40,807 nucleotides of DNA from Myxococcota bacterium (lineage in GTDB: Bacteria > Myxococcota_A > UBA796): NCBI GenBank assembly GCA_029251165.1, contig JAQXDW010000086.1:1-40807 (forward strand), read 5' to 3'. The notes beneath the pieces are model-generated. The model did not search any database. It was not told the origin of the DNA and saw only the letters and a list, made by a program, of their open reading frames with translations. The position numbers were made by a program, and so were the translations under genes. Below are positions 1-7,850 of this stretch, one piece after another. Within the stretch, counting starts at the first letter, position 1; the number at the start of each line of letters is the position of its first letter.

Positions 1-293
1 CTGGCAGCGCAGGGCGACGCGCCCCCGACATCGTGACCGGGACCGCATGGCGGTGACTGTAGGACAGCACTCGACGGACGTGAAGGGCGGTAGCAGAACC
101 CCTGAAGCACTCCGCATCCGTTTCCTGGGCGGCCCTTTGCTACTCGAAAAACCATCTTCAGCACGAGCGTGGACGCGGTCTGGAGGGATGACCAGGCATG
201 CCTCCACTTGCCGGGACCCCCTGCCACCTGACCTGGTCTGGGCCTCCGGAGATCGCTGACCGTGAGGGGGCCACGTCTCCTCCGCAGCGGCGC

Positions 294-1292
294 TCATGCG
301 CCGAGCTGTACGACCTGTCCCAGCCCACGCTCACAGGCGGTCTGGTACACCTCGAAGCCGACAGCGACATCCTGGAGGGCGGTGCCGGTCGAGTCATAGA
401 GGGTGATCTCTTCGTCGCGGGTTCTCCCTGGGCGCTCCCCACACAGCACCGCGCCGAGCTCTGCATGGACTTGAGCTGGGGTCATCAGCCCGGCCTGGAT
501 GGGGTGCTGCAGCTCGCCGACATGGACACACTGGTGCTGCACGTCCGCCACCACAGTGCAGCTGGCGGTCAGCGCTGCAGCCAGCTCTTGCTTGCCGGGG
601 CTGTCGGCACCAACGGCAGCGATAAACAGTCCAGGCCGGACGTCACCGAGCTGAACGAGGGGCCTCCGTGACGGCGTGCAGGTGACCAGGACGTCTGCAT
701 TCTTCAGCGCCACAGACACCGAGGCCACCGCCTCGATCTCGACGCCAAGCACTGCCTCAAGTGCTGCGGCTCTCGCGGCGGTCCTCTCGGGGTCTCGCCC
801 GACGAGGTGCACCCGACGGATGGGCAGGACGTGCGTGAGTGCCTCGATCTGGGTGCGTGCCTGTGTGCCAGTCCCCACGACCGCAGCCACCGAGCTGTCC
901 GGCCGCGCGAGCCGACGGGCAGCGACCGCAGTGGCCGCGCCAGTCCGGACGCGGCTGATTTCGACGGAGTCGAGGACCGCGATGGGGCAGCCGGTCCGGG
1001 CATCGGCGAGATAGATGATGCCGACGATGTTGCTCAGGCCGAGGGCATGGTTCCCAAAGAACCCTCCGTTGGCCTTGAGCCCAAACACACCGTCATCACT
1101 CCCATGCAGCACGCCGCCGGTCTTGATGTGGAACTCTCCGCGAGGCGCATCCGCATGAAGGAGATCAGGCGAGATGACCTGGCTTCGCCCGTGGGCCTCC
1201 ATGACCCGCTCGACTGCGTGAATTGCGCGCTCCATGCTCAAGACGGAGGCGATCTCGGTGTGGCTCAGGATTCGGGTCTCTGGACGGTTCAT
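294..1292 (-). CDS. Ornithine cyclodeaminase / mu-crystallin family protein
   Basis: A 332-aa cytoplasmic NAD(P)-dependent enzyme of the ornithine cyclodeaminase/mu-crystallin family, whose members include ornithine cyclodeaminases, alanine dehydrogenases and ketimine reductases. The length is normal for the family. Visible landmarks are the active-site lysine region GLKANGG (Lys73), the Rossmann dinucleotide loop GTGTQARTQ (residues 140-148), the conserved Asp in VGADSPGKQE (Asp230, matching the catalytic Asp of ornithine cyclodeaminase) and the C-terminal DSTGTALQD motif. Substrate cannot be told from sequence. The ATG at 1292 was chosen; a GTG five codons upstream is in frame, and neither has a strong ribosome site. 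It stands alone, with the next gene 100 bp upstream on the same strand. Family assignment is secure; the exact reaction is open. Confidence 0.9.
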   Translation of the reverse strand: MNRPETRILSHTEIASVLSMERAIHAVERVMEAHGRSQVISPDLLHADAPRGEFHIKTGGVLHGSDDGVFGLKANGGFFGNHALGLSNIVGIIYLADARTGCPIAVLDSVEISRVRTGAATAVAARRLARPDSSVAAVVGTGTQARTQIEALTHVLPIRRVHLVGRDPERTAARAAALEAVLGVEIEAVASVSVALKNADVLVTCTPSRRPLVQLGDVRPGLFIAAVGADSPGKQELAAALTASCTVVADVQHQCVHVGELQHPIQAGLMTPAQVHAELGAVLCGERPGRTRDEEITLYDSTGTALQDVAVGFEVYQTACERGLGQVVQLGA

Positions 1293-1392
1293 GCCGGCAC
1301 TATACACGTCCGTGTACGCACCAGTCCCGCTTTATGGACCCCATAAAAGGCTTTTGAGGATTGGTTATGAGTAATCGGTTTCCAAGTCGAGC

Positions 1393-2553
1393 CTACAGGT
1401 GGAGCATGTCGATCTTGAGGATCTCGCCGGTCGAGGTGGAGACAAAGACGAAGTCATCGTCCGGCGACACCACGCAGTCATAGTGACTGTCCAGCTCGAC
1501 ACGCTCCTTGGTGAGGGCCATGCTCTCGACATCAAAGGCCATCATCGGAATCTGGCCTGCGGCGATAAGCACCTGTGAGCCTGCGGTGTCTGCGCAGATG
1601 CCTGGGATGCTGCCGTCGGTGGGTCCGAGATCGATGTGTGTGAGGACGGCATCGGTGGCGACATCGACCACGGTCACCCCGCTGCTCTTCCAGGAGTTGT
1701 TGGTCACCCACAGCGTGGTCCGGGCTTCTCCTGCCACCATCACCATGCTCCCGGGACCGCCGCCGCCGTGGGGGAGGCCGAGATCGATGGCGTCGGTGAA
1801 GGCCTGTGTCTTGGAGGAGAGCACCACGAGGTTGTTGGCATCATCGCTCTGGAAGACGGAGATGTAGCCGCGCGCGCCGTCTGGAGAGAACACCATGTCT
1901 CGGAGTATCGGCGCGCTGCCTGTGGCGGTGGGGGTGATGCGCTGGGTGATGGTCAGGCTGGAGAGGTCAATGGCCGAGGCGGTGCCGGGCTCTGGGCGCT
2001 GGCTCAGCGCGAACGCCTGGGTGCCGTCAGGGTGAACACCGAGCCCCAGGGCGCCGTTCTCGCTGAGGGTGATGGCGGTGAGGACCGTGTGGTAGGTACT
2101 GCTGCTGGGATCGGTGTCGACGACGACGACCTGTCCAGGGCTGCTGTTGACCGCGACCAGCGCCAGGGTGCCATCGGTCGACAGCCGCACGGCCTCCGCC
2201 GAGCCGCCCACTGCGATCTCGGTGATCAGCGACAGGTCTGTGGTGGAAACCGCGATGAGATCGCTCTCAAAGGTGCGGGTGACATAGAGGCGTGAGCCAT
2301 CGGGGGTGACGTCCAGGTCAGCGAACACCGCGTTGTGATCGACTGCCAGGGTGTCCTGGGGCTTCCCGTCGGTGTCTGCGTCGGTGTCTGCGTCGGTGTC
2401 TGCGTCGGTGTCTGCGTCGGTGTCTGCGTCGGTGTCTGCATCGGTGTCTGCATCTGCCTCTGAAGGAATGGCCTCGCCGATGGGGCTCAGCGAGGACTCC
2501 AGGCAGCCTCCCAGCCACAGCACAGCGAGCAAGCGGGCCGGTGAAGCGTACAT
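1393..2553 (-). CDS. Lipoprotein with Asp/Thr stalk and YVTN-type beta-propeller
   Basis: A 386-aa exported protein. The first 17 residues form a lipoprotein signal ending in LWLGGC, so Cys17 is probably lipidated. Residues about 33-62 are a low-complexity stalk of repeated DADT units encoded by a perfect 12-bp tandem repeat. The rest is a seven-bladed-propeller-like fold of the YVTN/lactonase kind: repeated units such as VTPDGSRLYVTRT, VHPDGTQAFALS, FSPDGARGYISV and VSPDDDFVFVST. Such proteins are surface-exposed, and binding or enzymatic roles are rarely known. Start ATG at 2553 follows AAGGAG at good spacing. Single gene. The surface lipoprotein and propeller are well supported; no function can be named. 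Confidence 0.88.
   Translation of the reverse strand: MYASPARLLAVLWLGGCLESSLSPIGEAIPSEADADTDADTDADTDADTDADTDADTDADTDGKPQDTLAVDHNAVFADLDVTPDGSRLYVTRTFESDLIAVSTTDLSLITEIAVGGSAEAVRLSTDGTLALVAVNSSPGQVVVVDTDPSSSTYHTVLTAITLSENGALGLGVHPDGTQAFALSQRPEPGTASAIDLSSLTITQRITPTATGSAPILRDMVFSPDGARGYISVFQSDDANNLVVLSSKTQAFTDAIDLGLPHGGGGPGSMVMVAGEARTTLWVTNNSWKSSGVTVVDVATDAVLTHIDLGPTDGSIPGICADTAGSQVLIAAGQIPMMAFDVESMALTKERVELDSHYDCVVSPDDDFVFVSTSTGEILKIDMLHL
2371..2454 (+). repeat. 7 x 12-bp tandem repeat coding for a DADT stalk
   Basis: Seven head-to-tail copies of GGTGTCTGCGTC; the last two copies read GGTGTCTGCATC. It lies inside the beta-propeller lipoprotein gene (opposite strand) and encodes the acidic stalk between lipid anchor and propeller. 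Because the unit is 12 bp, copy-number change alters stalk length without breaking the frame. Confidence 0.97.
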
Positions 2554-2662
2554 CGTCAGGATCTCCTTCAGGGCTTAACTATCGGCCCTGCCACGCCTGC
2601 AGGTCAATGTGGCATCCCCACGCCCGGTCTGCGACGCCTCCTCTCGCTGCTGTTGCTTCGCT

Positions 2663-3904
2663 TCACGCCGAGTCGGCGGAGGTGAATTCGAACTGCACGT
2701 CGGTGGCATCCAGTCGTGCCCTCAGTGGGGCACCCATTGCTGCTGCCGGAGTGAGGATGCCGCCGGGAGAGGAGAGGGGATCGAGGGCCAGGCAGAGGGC
2801 AGACTCGGCGAGCATGCAAGCGGTGGCGCCATAGCCTGGATCGCGGCGGCCAGTGACCACTACCCGGCCGACCTCCTCACCGCTGCGACGTCCAGAGAGA
2901 AGGATCGTGAAGTAGCCCTCCTCGATGGTCTGCCGGCTCGGTCCCTCTCCGGGGGCGGGCAGGACGAACCGCGTGAGCAGCCACCGGGTGGGAGGGAGCG
3001 CCACCAGCCCCATGAACGCGCCCATGCCGGCCGACAGCCCTGCTGCGGACATCGCGCCGGTCACCCCGCGTCCCATCCGGGTCAGCTCGCCATAACGAAA
3101 CCTCTCGCCGTACCGACCCTCGAGCAGCGCAGCAGATCGGCGGACGATGCGCTCGTTGATGGCAGCCATCACGAACGGCGCGCCCCACCAGCCGGTGACT
3201 GGATCGTGGCGCATCTTCATCGGCGAGGGCACCTTGGGGCCCCTCGGTGCGTCTGCGGGGTCGAGGGCGTAGGGGTCGATCAGCACCGTGCGAACCAGGG
3301 GATCTCCGGCCTCCTCAAAGACGTGCAGCATGCTGGCGATGGTGCCGCCCGAGACCCCGCCGCTGGTGCCGAGGACGAACATCAGGATGTCTTCAGCCGG
3401 CTCGCCGTCTCGCTCATTGAGTGCTTCCTGAAGAGCGAACACACCGATGTCACTGGGGATGGAGTCAAACCCGCAGCAGTGGACGATTCGGACCCCTGCC
3501 GCGACCGCAGCATCGTGGTGTGCATCGATCATCCGGCGGATAAACTGGGGCTCTCCGGTCAGGTCGCAGTAGTGCGTCCCTGCCGCGATGCAGGCCGCGA
3601 CCAGTCCCGCCCCGTACTTGGCATACGGACCCACCGTGGTGCAGATCACCGTTGCGCGTGCGGCCATTGCGGCCAGGCTGTCGGGATCGCCGCTGTCCGC
3701 GACAATGAGCGGCAGCGCAGCGACATGAGGATGCTCGGCAGCGAGCGCATCACGAACCGCCTCGAGCTTGGGGAGGGAGCGCCCGGCGATGGCCCAGCGG
3801 ACGCCGCTGTCGGCGTGTCGCTCGGCGAGGTACTCGGCAACCAGGCGACCAGCAAAGCCGGTGGCACCAAAGATGACGATATCGAGCTCTCGGGTGTCGG
3901 GCAT
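2663..3904 (-). CDS. Saccharopine dehydrogenase-like NADP-binding protein (trans-acting enoyl reductase type)
   Basis: A 413-aa protein with an N-terminal Rossmann domain (VIFGATGFAGRLVAEYL, residues about 10-26) and conserved downstream motifs GRSLPKLEAV, TTVGPYAKYGAGLV, CIAAGTHYCDLTGE and CCGFDSIPSDIG. This is the pattern of the saccharopine-dehydrogenase-like family that includes the mycobacterial trans-acting enoyl reductases and eukaryotic SCCPDH-like oxidoreductases. Members reduce lipid or polyketide intermediates or have unknown substrates. A weakly hydrophobic stretch follows residue 300 (ALPPTRWLLTRFVLP). No lipid-synthesis genes lie beside it, so the substrate is unknown. Start ATG at 3904 follows a weak AGGA. 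Alone on its strand, divergent from the gene at 4184. The family call is strong. Confidence 0.88.
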   Translation of the reverse strand: MPDTRELDIVIFGATGFAGRLVAEYLAERHADSGVRWAIAGRSLPKLEAVRDALAAEHPHVAALPLIVADSGDPDSLAAMAARATVICTTVGPYAKYGAGLVAACIAAGTHYCDLTGEPQFIRRMIDAHHDAAVAAGVRIVHCCGFDSIPSDIGVFALQEALNERDGEPAEDILMFVLGTSGGVSGGTIASMLHVFEEAGDPLVRTVLIDPYALDPADAPRGPKVPSPMKMRHDPVTGWWGAPFVMAAINERIVRRSAALLEGRYGERFRYGELTRMGRGVTGAMSAAGLSAGMGAFMGLVALPPTRWLLTRFVLPAPGEGPSRQTIEEGYFTILLSGRRSGEEVGRVVVTGRRDPGYGATACMLAESALCLALDPLSSPGGILTPAAAMGAPLRARLDATDVQFEFTSADSA

Positions 3905-4183
3905 GGTCAGGCGTCCTGGGGCGAGGGGTCACAGCCACCTATCTGGGTGCGGCCGATGTCCCAGCAACAGGGATGTCTACACGTGGTCGGGGTTGCCGTT
4001 CCGGCTCGACCTCAGCAGCTCCCGCTCGCTCCGTGACCGTGAGCGGCCTGAAGACGGCGATCAGCATCCTTGGAGAGAAGGGACGCGTCGAGCCTTGCTG
4101 GTCTTTCGCTCTTGTCTGCCCGACCGATTCTCTTCGCTTGGCGGAGAATGAGACGTGTTAGGATCAGGGGCATAGGGGAGAGC

Positions 4184-4525
4184 ATGACGCTGAGCATCTC
4201 TGACATTGCCACTCAGATTTCCCAGAACACCTACCAGGGAATGAGCACCAGCGATGCACTGTCGGTGCTCGGCCTGGATGAGTCATCCTCGCTCCTGGGG
4301 ACCACCGCCTCCTTCTTCGACTCCAGCGTGGACATCGTTGAATTCTCTGCGGCAGCGCTCGATGCCGCTGCGGCGGAGTTCACCGGCTTCGAGGCCATCA
4401 CCATCATCAGCGACTCGGACGCCAGCTATAGCGATCTGGCCTCACAGATCTTGGGGACTGCCGCGGATGTGGACCCACTGGATCCAGACTCCGTGTTCTC
4501 TGCCATGCTGCTGCTGACCCTGTAG
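4184..4525 (+). CDS. Highly acidic 113-aa protein lacking all basic residues
   Basis: I do not recognise this protein. It is 113 aa and contains no Lys, Arg, His, Cys or Trp, but about 13 Asp and 4 Glu, with many Ser, Ala, Thr, Leu and Ile. There is no signal peptide, because a positive N-region is absent. The sequence alternates hydrophobic runs (SAAALDAAAAEF, AITII, AMLLLTL) with acidic/Ser turns. The start ATG at 4184 is set by AGGGGAG three bases upstream; longer in-frame starts lack a ribosome site. The gene ends inside a perfect 27-bp tandem duplication that copies the stop codon and trailer. It is a lone gene divergent from the enoyl-reductase-like gene. It is likely a real protein because of the ribosome site and biased composition; the role is unknown. 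Confidence 0.6.
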   Translation: MTLSISDIATQISQNTYQGMSTSDALSVLGLDESSSLLGTTASFFDSSVDIVEFSAAALDAAAAEFTGFEAITIISDSDASYSDLASQILGTAADVDPLDPDSVFSAMLLLTL

Positions 4526-4562
4526 TCCGCACGAGTGCTGCTGACCCTGTAGTCCGCACGAG
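4509..4562 (+). repeat. Perfect 27-bp tandem duplication across a stop codon
   Basis: Copies at 4509-4535 and 4536-4562 are identical. The unit carries the last codons, the TAG stop and the start of the 3' trailer of the acidic-protein gene. The second copy is outside the reading frame's stop and therefore silent. Perfect identity points to a recent duplication. Confidence 0.97.
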
Positions 4563-4692
4563 GCTGGCGAGTCGTCGCCATCCCCGAGGATGTCCCCTGA
4601 GAGTTCGTGCATGACGCTCAGCGGAGAGCCGCGATGCCGTCTAATCCGTCAGCAAGCGGTGATGCATGGTGATCGGAACTCCGGGAGGGGAG

Positions 4693-5370
4693 CTACCACG
4701 CGCCCCACTGCAGCTCTAGCGCAACGTCAACGTCGCAGCTTGCGGGATTAAATCCGCTGGAGGACAGCTGATTCTGGGTGTAGGAGTCGGTCTGAATGTT
4801 CACCACTGCAGCTCCAGAGATGGACTTGTCATTGAGGATGCGACCCTCGAAGTCAACCTGATACTCCCACTCTGGGGAGCTATCGAAGGGGCGCACCCGC
4901 TGTGTCTCGCAGGAGAAGTTGTCTCCTGCGAAGACGCAGATGATCGGTCCCCGCGCGCCGTAGTTCTGGGCTTCGATCTCGAAGCCCCCGTCGAAGGACG
5001 TGACCTCGAAGGTGGAGGGAAGGAAGCCGCTGAAGAAGCCCGAGCCGTAGAGAGCATCGCTGAGGTTCTCCCAGCCGCAGGCATCGCCGGTGATGCCTCC
5101 GTTGTCGATGGACCAGGTACCCTGGCGCACTGCAAGCTCACCATCCCAGCCCTCGTTGCGCTCATCTCCGCTGGAGTCTTCGCCAGTCACGCCTTCGTCT
5201 GAGAAGTCGTTCTCTTCTCCATCGACACCATCGCGGACCTCATCAGCGGAGACGCCCTCATCAGTGTCGATGGTCAAGACCCCACCAGGTCGACAGCCTG
5301 TGATGCTCATCAGTGCAAGAGGAACGAGGCTTCGGAGAGTAAGGAGCGGCAGAGAGGTGTAGGTGTGCAT
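4693..5370 (-). CDS. Lipoprotein, four-cysteine family, paralogue of the gene at 30290
   Basis: A 225-aa exported lipoprotein: the signal ends in SITGC, lipidation at Cys26. Residues about 30-75 are an acidic linker rich in Asp, Glu and Gly. The C-terminal 140 residues form a globular domain with four cysteines (in DACGW, IICVF, FSCETQ and PASCD) and a C-terminal beta-type strand VDVALELQW. The same domain occurs in the lipoprotein at 30290: the stretch starting FEIEAQ and ending CETQ matches at 21 of 28 positions, and all four cysteines align. Two disulfides are likely. Function unknown. Start ATG at 5370. The upstream 130 bp is AT-rich and probably holds the promoter. Existence is well supported. 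Confidence 0.85.
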   Translation of the reverse strand: MHTYTSLPLLTLRSLVPLALMSITGCRPGGVLTIDTDEGVSADEVRDGVDGEENDFSDEGVTGEDSSGDERNEGWDGELAVRQGTWSIDNGGITGDACGWENLSDALYGSGFFSGFLPSTFEVTSFDGGFEIEAQNYGARGPIICVFAGDNFSCETQRVRPFDSSPEWEYQVDFEGRILNDKSISGAAVVNIQTDSYTQNQLSSSGFNPASCDVDVALELQWGAW

Positions 5371-5863
5371 GGTTGGTCCTTGACTGTGTTGCCGCGCTGA
5401 ACGTCAGCGCTATGCACAAGGAGCGTACATAGTTAAATGTATGTTTGTCTATGGTTTTGTAAGGTGGTTTTATTTTGTCCGTACTACGGCTTATAAGCGT
5501 AGATAGCTGATAAGTGTTGTGCCTGAATCAGGTCTCTCAGTCCTCGCTCTGGCTGACCTGCTCACGTTCGTGAGCGACCCCTGGAGCCATACCCGCTGCG
5601 CATGCTGAGCGATGCAGACAGCGCAGAGGCCTCTGGCACGGAGAGGTGCGCGCCTTCCCCGCACGGACTGCGGCTGTGGTGAGCGTTCACGAGAATGCTC
5701 ACGAGGCTGCACCTGACACGTCCCGGTGTGTGCTCCTCAGGCGGCGCTGGCGGTACGTAAAACAGCGTCAGGGCTGGTGGGGAGCGCCGTCGGCTCTCCA
5801 CATCAACCCTCTTCTCGTCAACCGTGTGCAGGATGTCTCTGCAGGATGTCTGTGCCGATGCGG
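5371..5863. other. Intergenic, AT-rich promoter zone and small palindromes
   Basis: No convincing gene. Bases 5400-5515 are clearly AT-richer than the surroundings and probably contain the promoter of the leftward lipoprotein gene; they include the palindrome GCTTATAAGC at 5489-5498. Further right are the near-perfect inverted repeat GCTCACG-TT-CGTGAGC at 5560-5575 and related GTGAGC/GCTCAC half-sites around 5678-5705, possible operator-like elements. TGCAGGATGTCT is repeated at about 5829 and 5843, just past the stop of the small membrane gene. Confidence 0.5.
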
Positions 5864-6088
5864 CTACTTGTCGGCGCTGCGCACCATCAAGCCACCGACG
5901 ACGATGAACAAGGCGCTGAAGAACAGCATGCCGCGCTGGGTGATGAAGCCGAGGTCTTGCGGGAAGGTCTTGCTGGTCAAGCTGGCGAAGATGACCACGA
6001 TGACGCCCAGCCCGGCGATTGCATAGCCGGCAGACTCGTAGTGACCGCTTGCATCATCCGGTGATGGGGGCTGAGGACTCATCTTCAT
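5864..6088 (-). CDS. Small two-helix membrane protein downstream of rhodopsin
   Basis: A 74-aa protein with a polar, proline-rich N-terminus (MKMSPQPPSPDDASG) and two predicted membrane helices, about residues 21-38 (GYAIAGLGVIVVIFASLT) and 53-70 (GMLFFSALFIVVGGLMV). A short basic/polar turn lies between them (SKTFPQDLGFITQRG). I do not recognise the family. It lies 58 bp after the rhodopsin gene on the same strand, with a strong hairpin in the gap. Co-transcription with read-through or processing is plausible, and a role alongside the pump is only an inference. Two start codons (6088 and 6082) are possible; neither has a clear ribosome site. Confidence 0.65.
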   Translation of the reverse strand: MKMSPQPPSPDDASGHYESAGYAIAGLGVIVVIFASLTSKTFPQDLGFITQRGMLFFSALFIVVGGLMVRSADK

Positions 6089-6107
6089 GCTCGCCAGAAG
6101 CAGGACA

Positions 6108-6134
6108 CCCCTGCGCCCAGAGCGGGCGCAGGGG
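6108..6134 (-). terminator. 11-bp perfect hairpin between rhodopsin and the small membrane gene
   Basis: CCCCTGCGCCC (6108-6118) and GGGCGCAGGGG (6124-6134) pair perfectly around a 5-nt loop. No T-run follows on either strand, so it is not a textbook intrinsic terminator. It could attenuate read-through, or protect the rhodopsin mRNA 3' end so that the pump is made in excess of the small protein. The structure is certain; the role is inferred. Confidence 0.7.
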
Positions 6135-6146
6135 AAGGGGGGAAGC

Positions 6147-6935
6147 TCACTTTGAGGCTACCTGCACGGGCGCCTCGACGCTCTCGCCAGCCGCCACCAT
6201 CTTGGAGCGTGCGATGTGGTAGATCATCAGCCCGTAGCCACACTTTGCGGTGATGTCTGCGACGCTGTAGCCGACCTGAAGGGCCACCACTGCGGATGCT
6301 CCGCCGACACCGAACAGCGGCATCATGTAGGCGATGGGGTAGAAACCCCAGGTCGCCAGCAGCAGCAGCCGGGTGTTGCGCAGCAGCACACGGGTGGTGT
6401 CGTCGTTGCCCGCAGCAGCACGCTCCAGCTCAACCCACAGCATGTAGACGATGTAGACAAACGGGACAGTGCTGAGGGCACCCCAGACCGCGCGGGTGGT
6501 GAAGTCGTCTGTGATCTCGCCGGGGTAGCCGAGGCCGATCATCAGCGCTGAGGCTACGATGAGGCGTCCCATCAGGGAGTTTCGACGCTCACGAGGGAGC
6601 GCGAGGACCGCGACGAGCTCTGCGACGAGCAGCGGGACAGTCAGCAGCCAGTCGACGTAGCGATAGGCATCGTTGAACGGCTCACCGCTGGCGACGTATG
6701 TACCCGCCTCTGTAAGCATGTAGGCCGCATCCCAGCTGTTGAAGATGCGCCAGTAGTGGTAGCCGGCGATTCCGACGACGAGCGAAGACATGATCATCGC
6801 GGGTCGGAATCGGGCGGACAGCTGCTGTCGTGCCATGACAAAGTAGGCAAATGAAGCGACCATTGCAGCGATGGCCAGAGACAGCATGTTGTAGACCAGC
6901 TGGAACTGGCCGAAGGAGAGTTCAGGAAGAGTCAC
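6147..6935 (-). CDS. Xanthorhodopsin-type light-driven proton pump
   Basis: A 262-aa seven-helix microbial rhodopsin in the cytoplasmic membrane, predicted to pump protons outward using retinal bound at Lys231 (in DITAKCGYG, helix G). Helix C carries the outward-pump triad Asp95, Thr99 and Glu106 in YVDWLLTVPLLVAEL; Leu103 occupies the colour-tuning site typical of green absorption. Helix B has GYHYWRIF, with His60 matching the histidine that pairs with the proton-acceptor Asp in xanthorhodopsin and proteorhodopsin. Helix E reads RAVWGALST: Gly152 matches the glycine that in xanthorhodopsin opens the wall for a carotenoid antenna. The start is GTG at 6935, five bases after GGAGG; longer readings add non-homologous residues. 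No retinal or carotenoid biosynthesis gene is present in the window. The small membrane gene follows it. Confidence 0.96.
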   Translation of the reverse strand: MTLPELSFGQFQLVYNMLSLAIAAMVASFAYFVMARQQLSARFRPAMIMSSLVVGIAGYHYWRIFNSWDAAYMLTEAGTYVASGEPFNDAYRYVDWLLTVPLLVAELVAVLALPRERRNSLMGRLIVASALMIGLGYPGEITDDFTTRAVWGALSTVPFVYIVYMLWVELERAAAGNDDTTRVLLRNTRLLLLATWGFYPIAYMMPLFGVGGASAVVALQVGYSVADITAKCGYGLMIYHIARSKMVAAGESVEAPVQVASK

Positions 6936-7850
6936 GGTTACCTCCGGTGGGTTGTTCAGCGGTCTGCTAACTATGTTCAAGGCGTATGCAATGTTGGGGT
7001 TGATAATTTGAATAGATAAATGTATCCAATTTGTAGCGGTATGGGTTGACCAGTGAACCGATGTTTTGATTTTTGCTGAGCTGTCTGAATAGGTTTTGAA
7101 TACCATTTGAATGCTGTGTGCATGTTCCCGGGGGTTCTCCTCCCATTGACCACCTCGACTCGACCAGGCATTCCTACGCATCGGACGCTCTGCACGCGCA
7201 CTCCAGGCCGGAGGTGGGTGCCATTGGATGGCCGGAGCTGGTGAGCTTGGCTTGGCCCCTCGGTGCATGCGGCCGTGCGGCATGGAGTGCCTGGAGCTCG
7301 GCTGTGGGGGGCGGGCGCTGATCGCGGAGCTCGCCGATCGGATCAGCCTGAGAGTCGACACCAGCAGCGCCCGCTGCTTTGCTCAAGACCGCGACGAGCG
7401 ACCTGCTTCGGCACAGGCAGCCATCGTGGCGCCTGGGCTCACACGGAAGCTCGCACCGACTCTCGGCCGGCTTCCGGTTCTCGGGCCGTCTGTTACCGGC
7501 GCAGGGACGTGTTCCGCTGTTGCTCCGCCGGAGCGATCCAAGCCGGTAGGTGTTGCCGGCTGGCCGGCTGCAGCGGTCGGCCTCGCTGTGGTCTTCGGCG
7601 CGTCGGCTTGAGCCGTATCTCTACGGCTGGAGCCTGGAGGACGGACAGCACGGCTGCTGGTCGCGTGGTGACAAGCCCGCTTGAGATCGTGTCTTCAGTG
7701 CTCTTGGGCGCACTGGAGCTCGCTGAGCATGGGGAGCCCGTCGATGTGCTGCGGGTGATGGGGAGTCCCGGGTGACTGCAGGTGTCGGACGAGCCCTCCA
7801 CGACTCGTGGACGTCGTCACTTTCGGGTGAGCGATGCTACAACCTCTCCC
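6936..7850. other. Intergenic, rhodopsin leader and no gene seen
   Basis: Bases about 6965-7110 are roughly 40% GC in an otherwise GC-rich region and probably hold the rhodopsin promoter and 5' leader, though no clear -35/-10 pair could be assigned. GGAGG at 6940-6944 (reverse strand) is the rhodopsin ribosome site. From about 7120 to 7850 the DNA is GC-rich with only short overlapping reading frames of poor composition; nothing could be supported there. Confidence 0.5.

Noticed and set aside
198..671. Rightward frame at the left end, and other frames up to 1346
   Set aside because: They lie opposite the ornithine cyclodeaminase gene, which has clear family motifs; the composition is that of a shadow frame.
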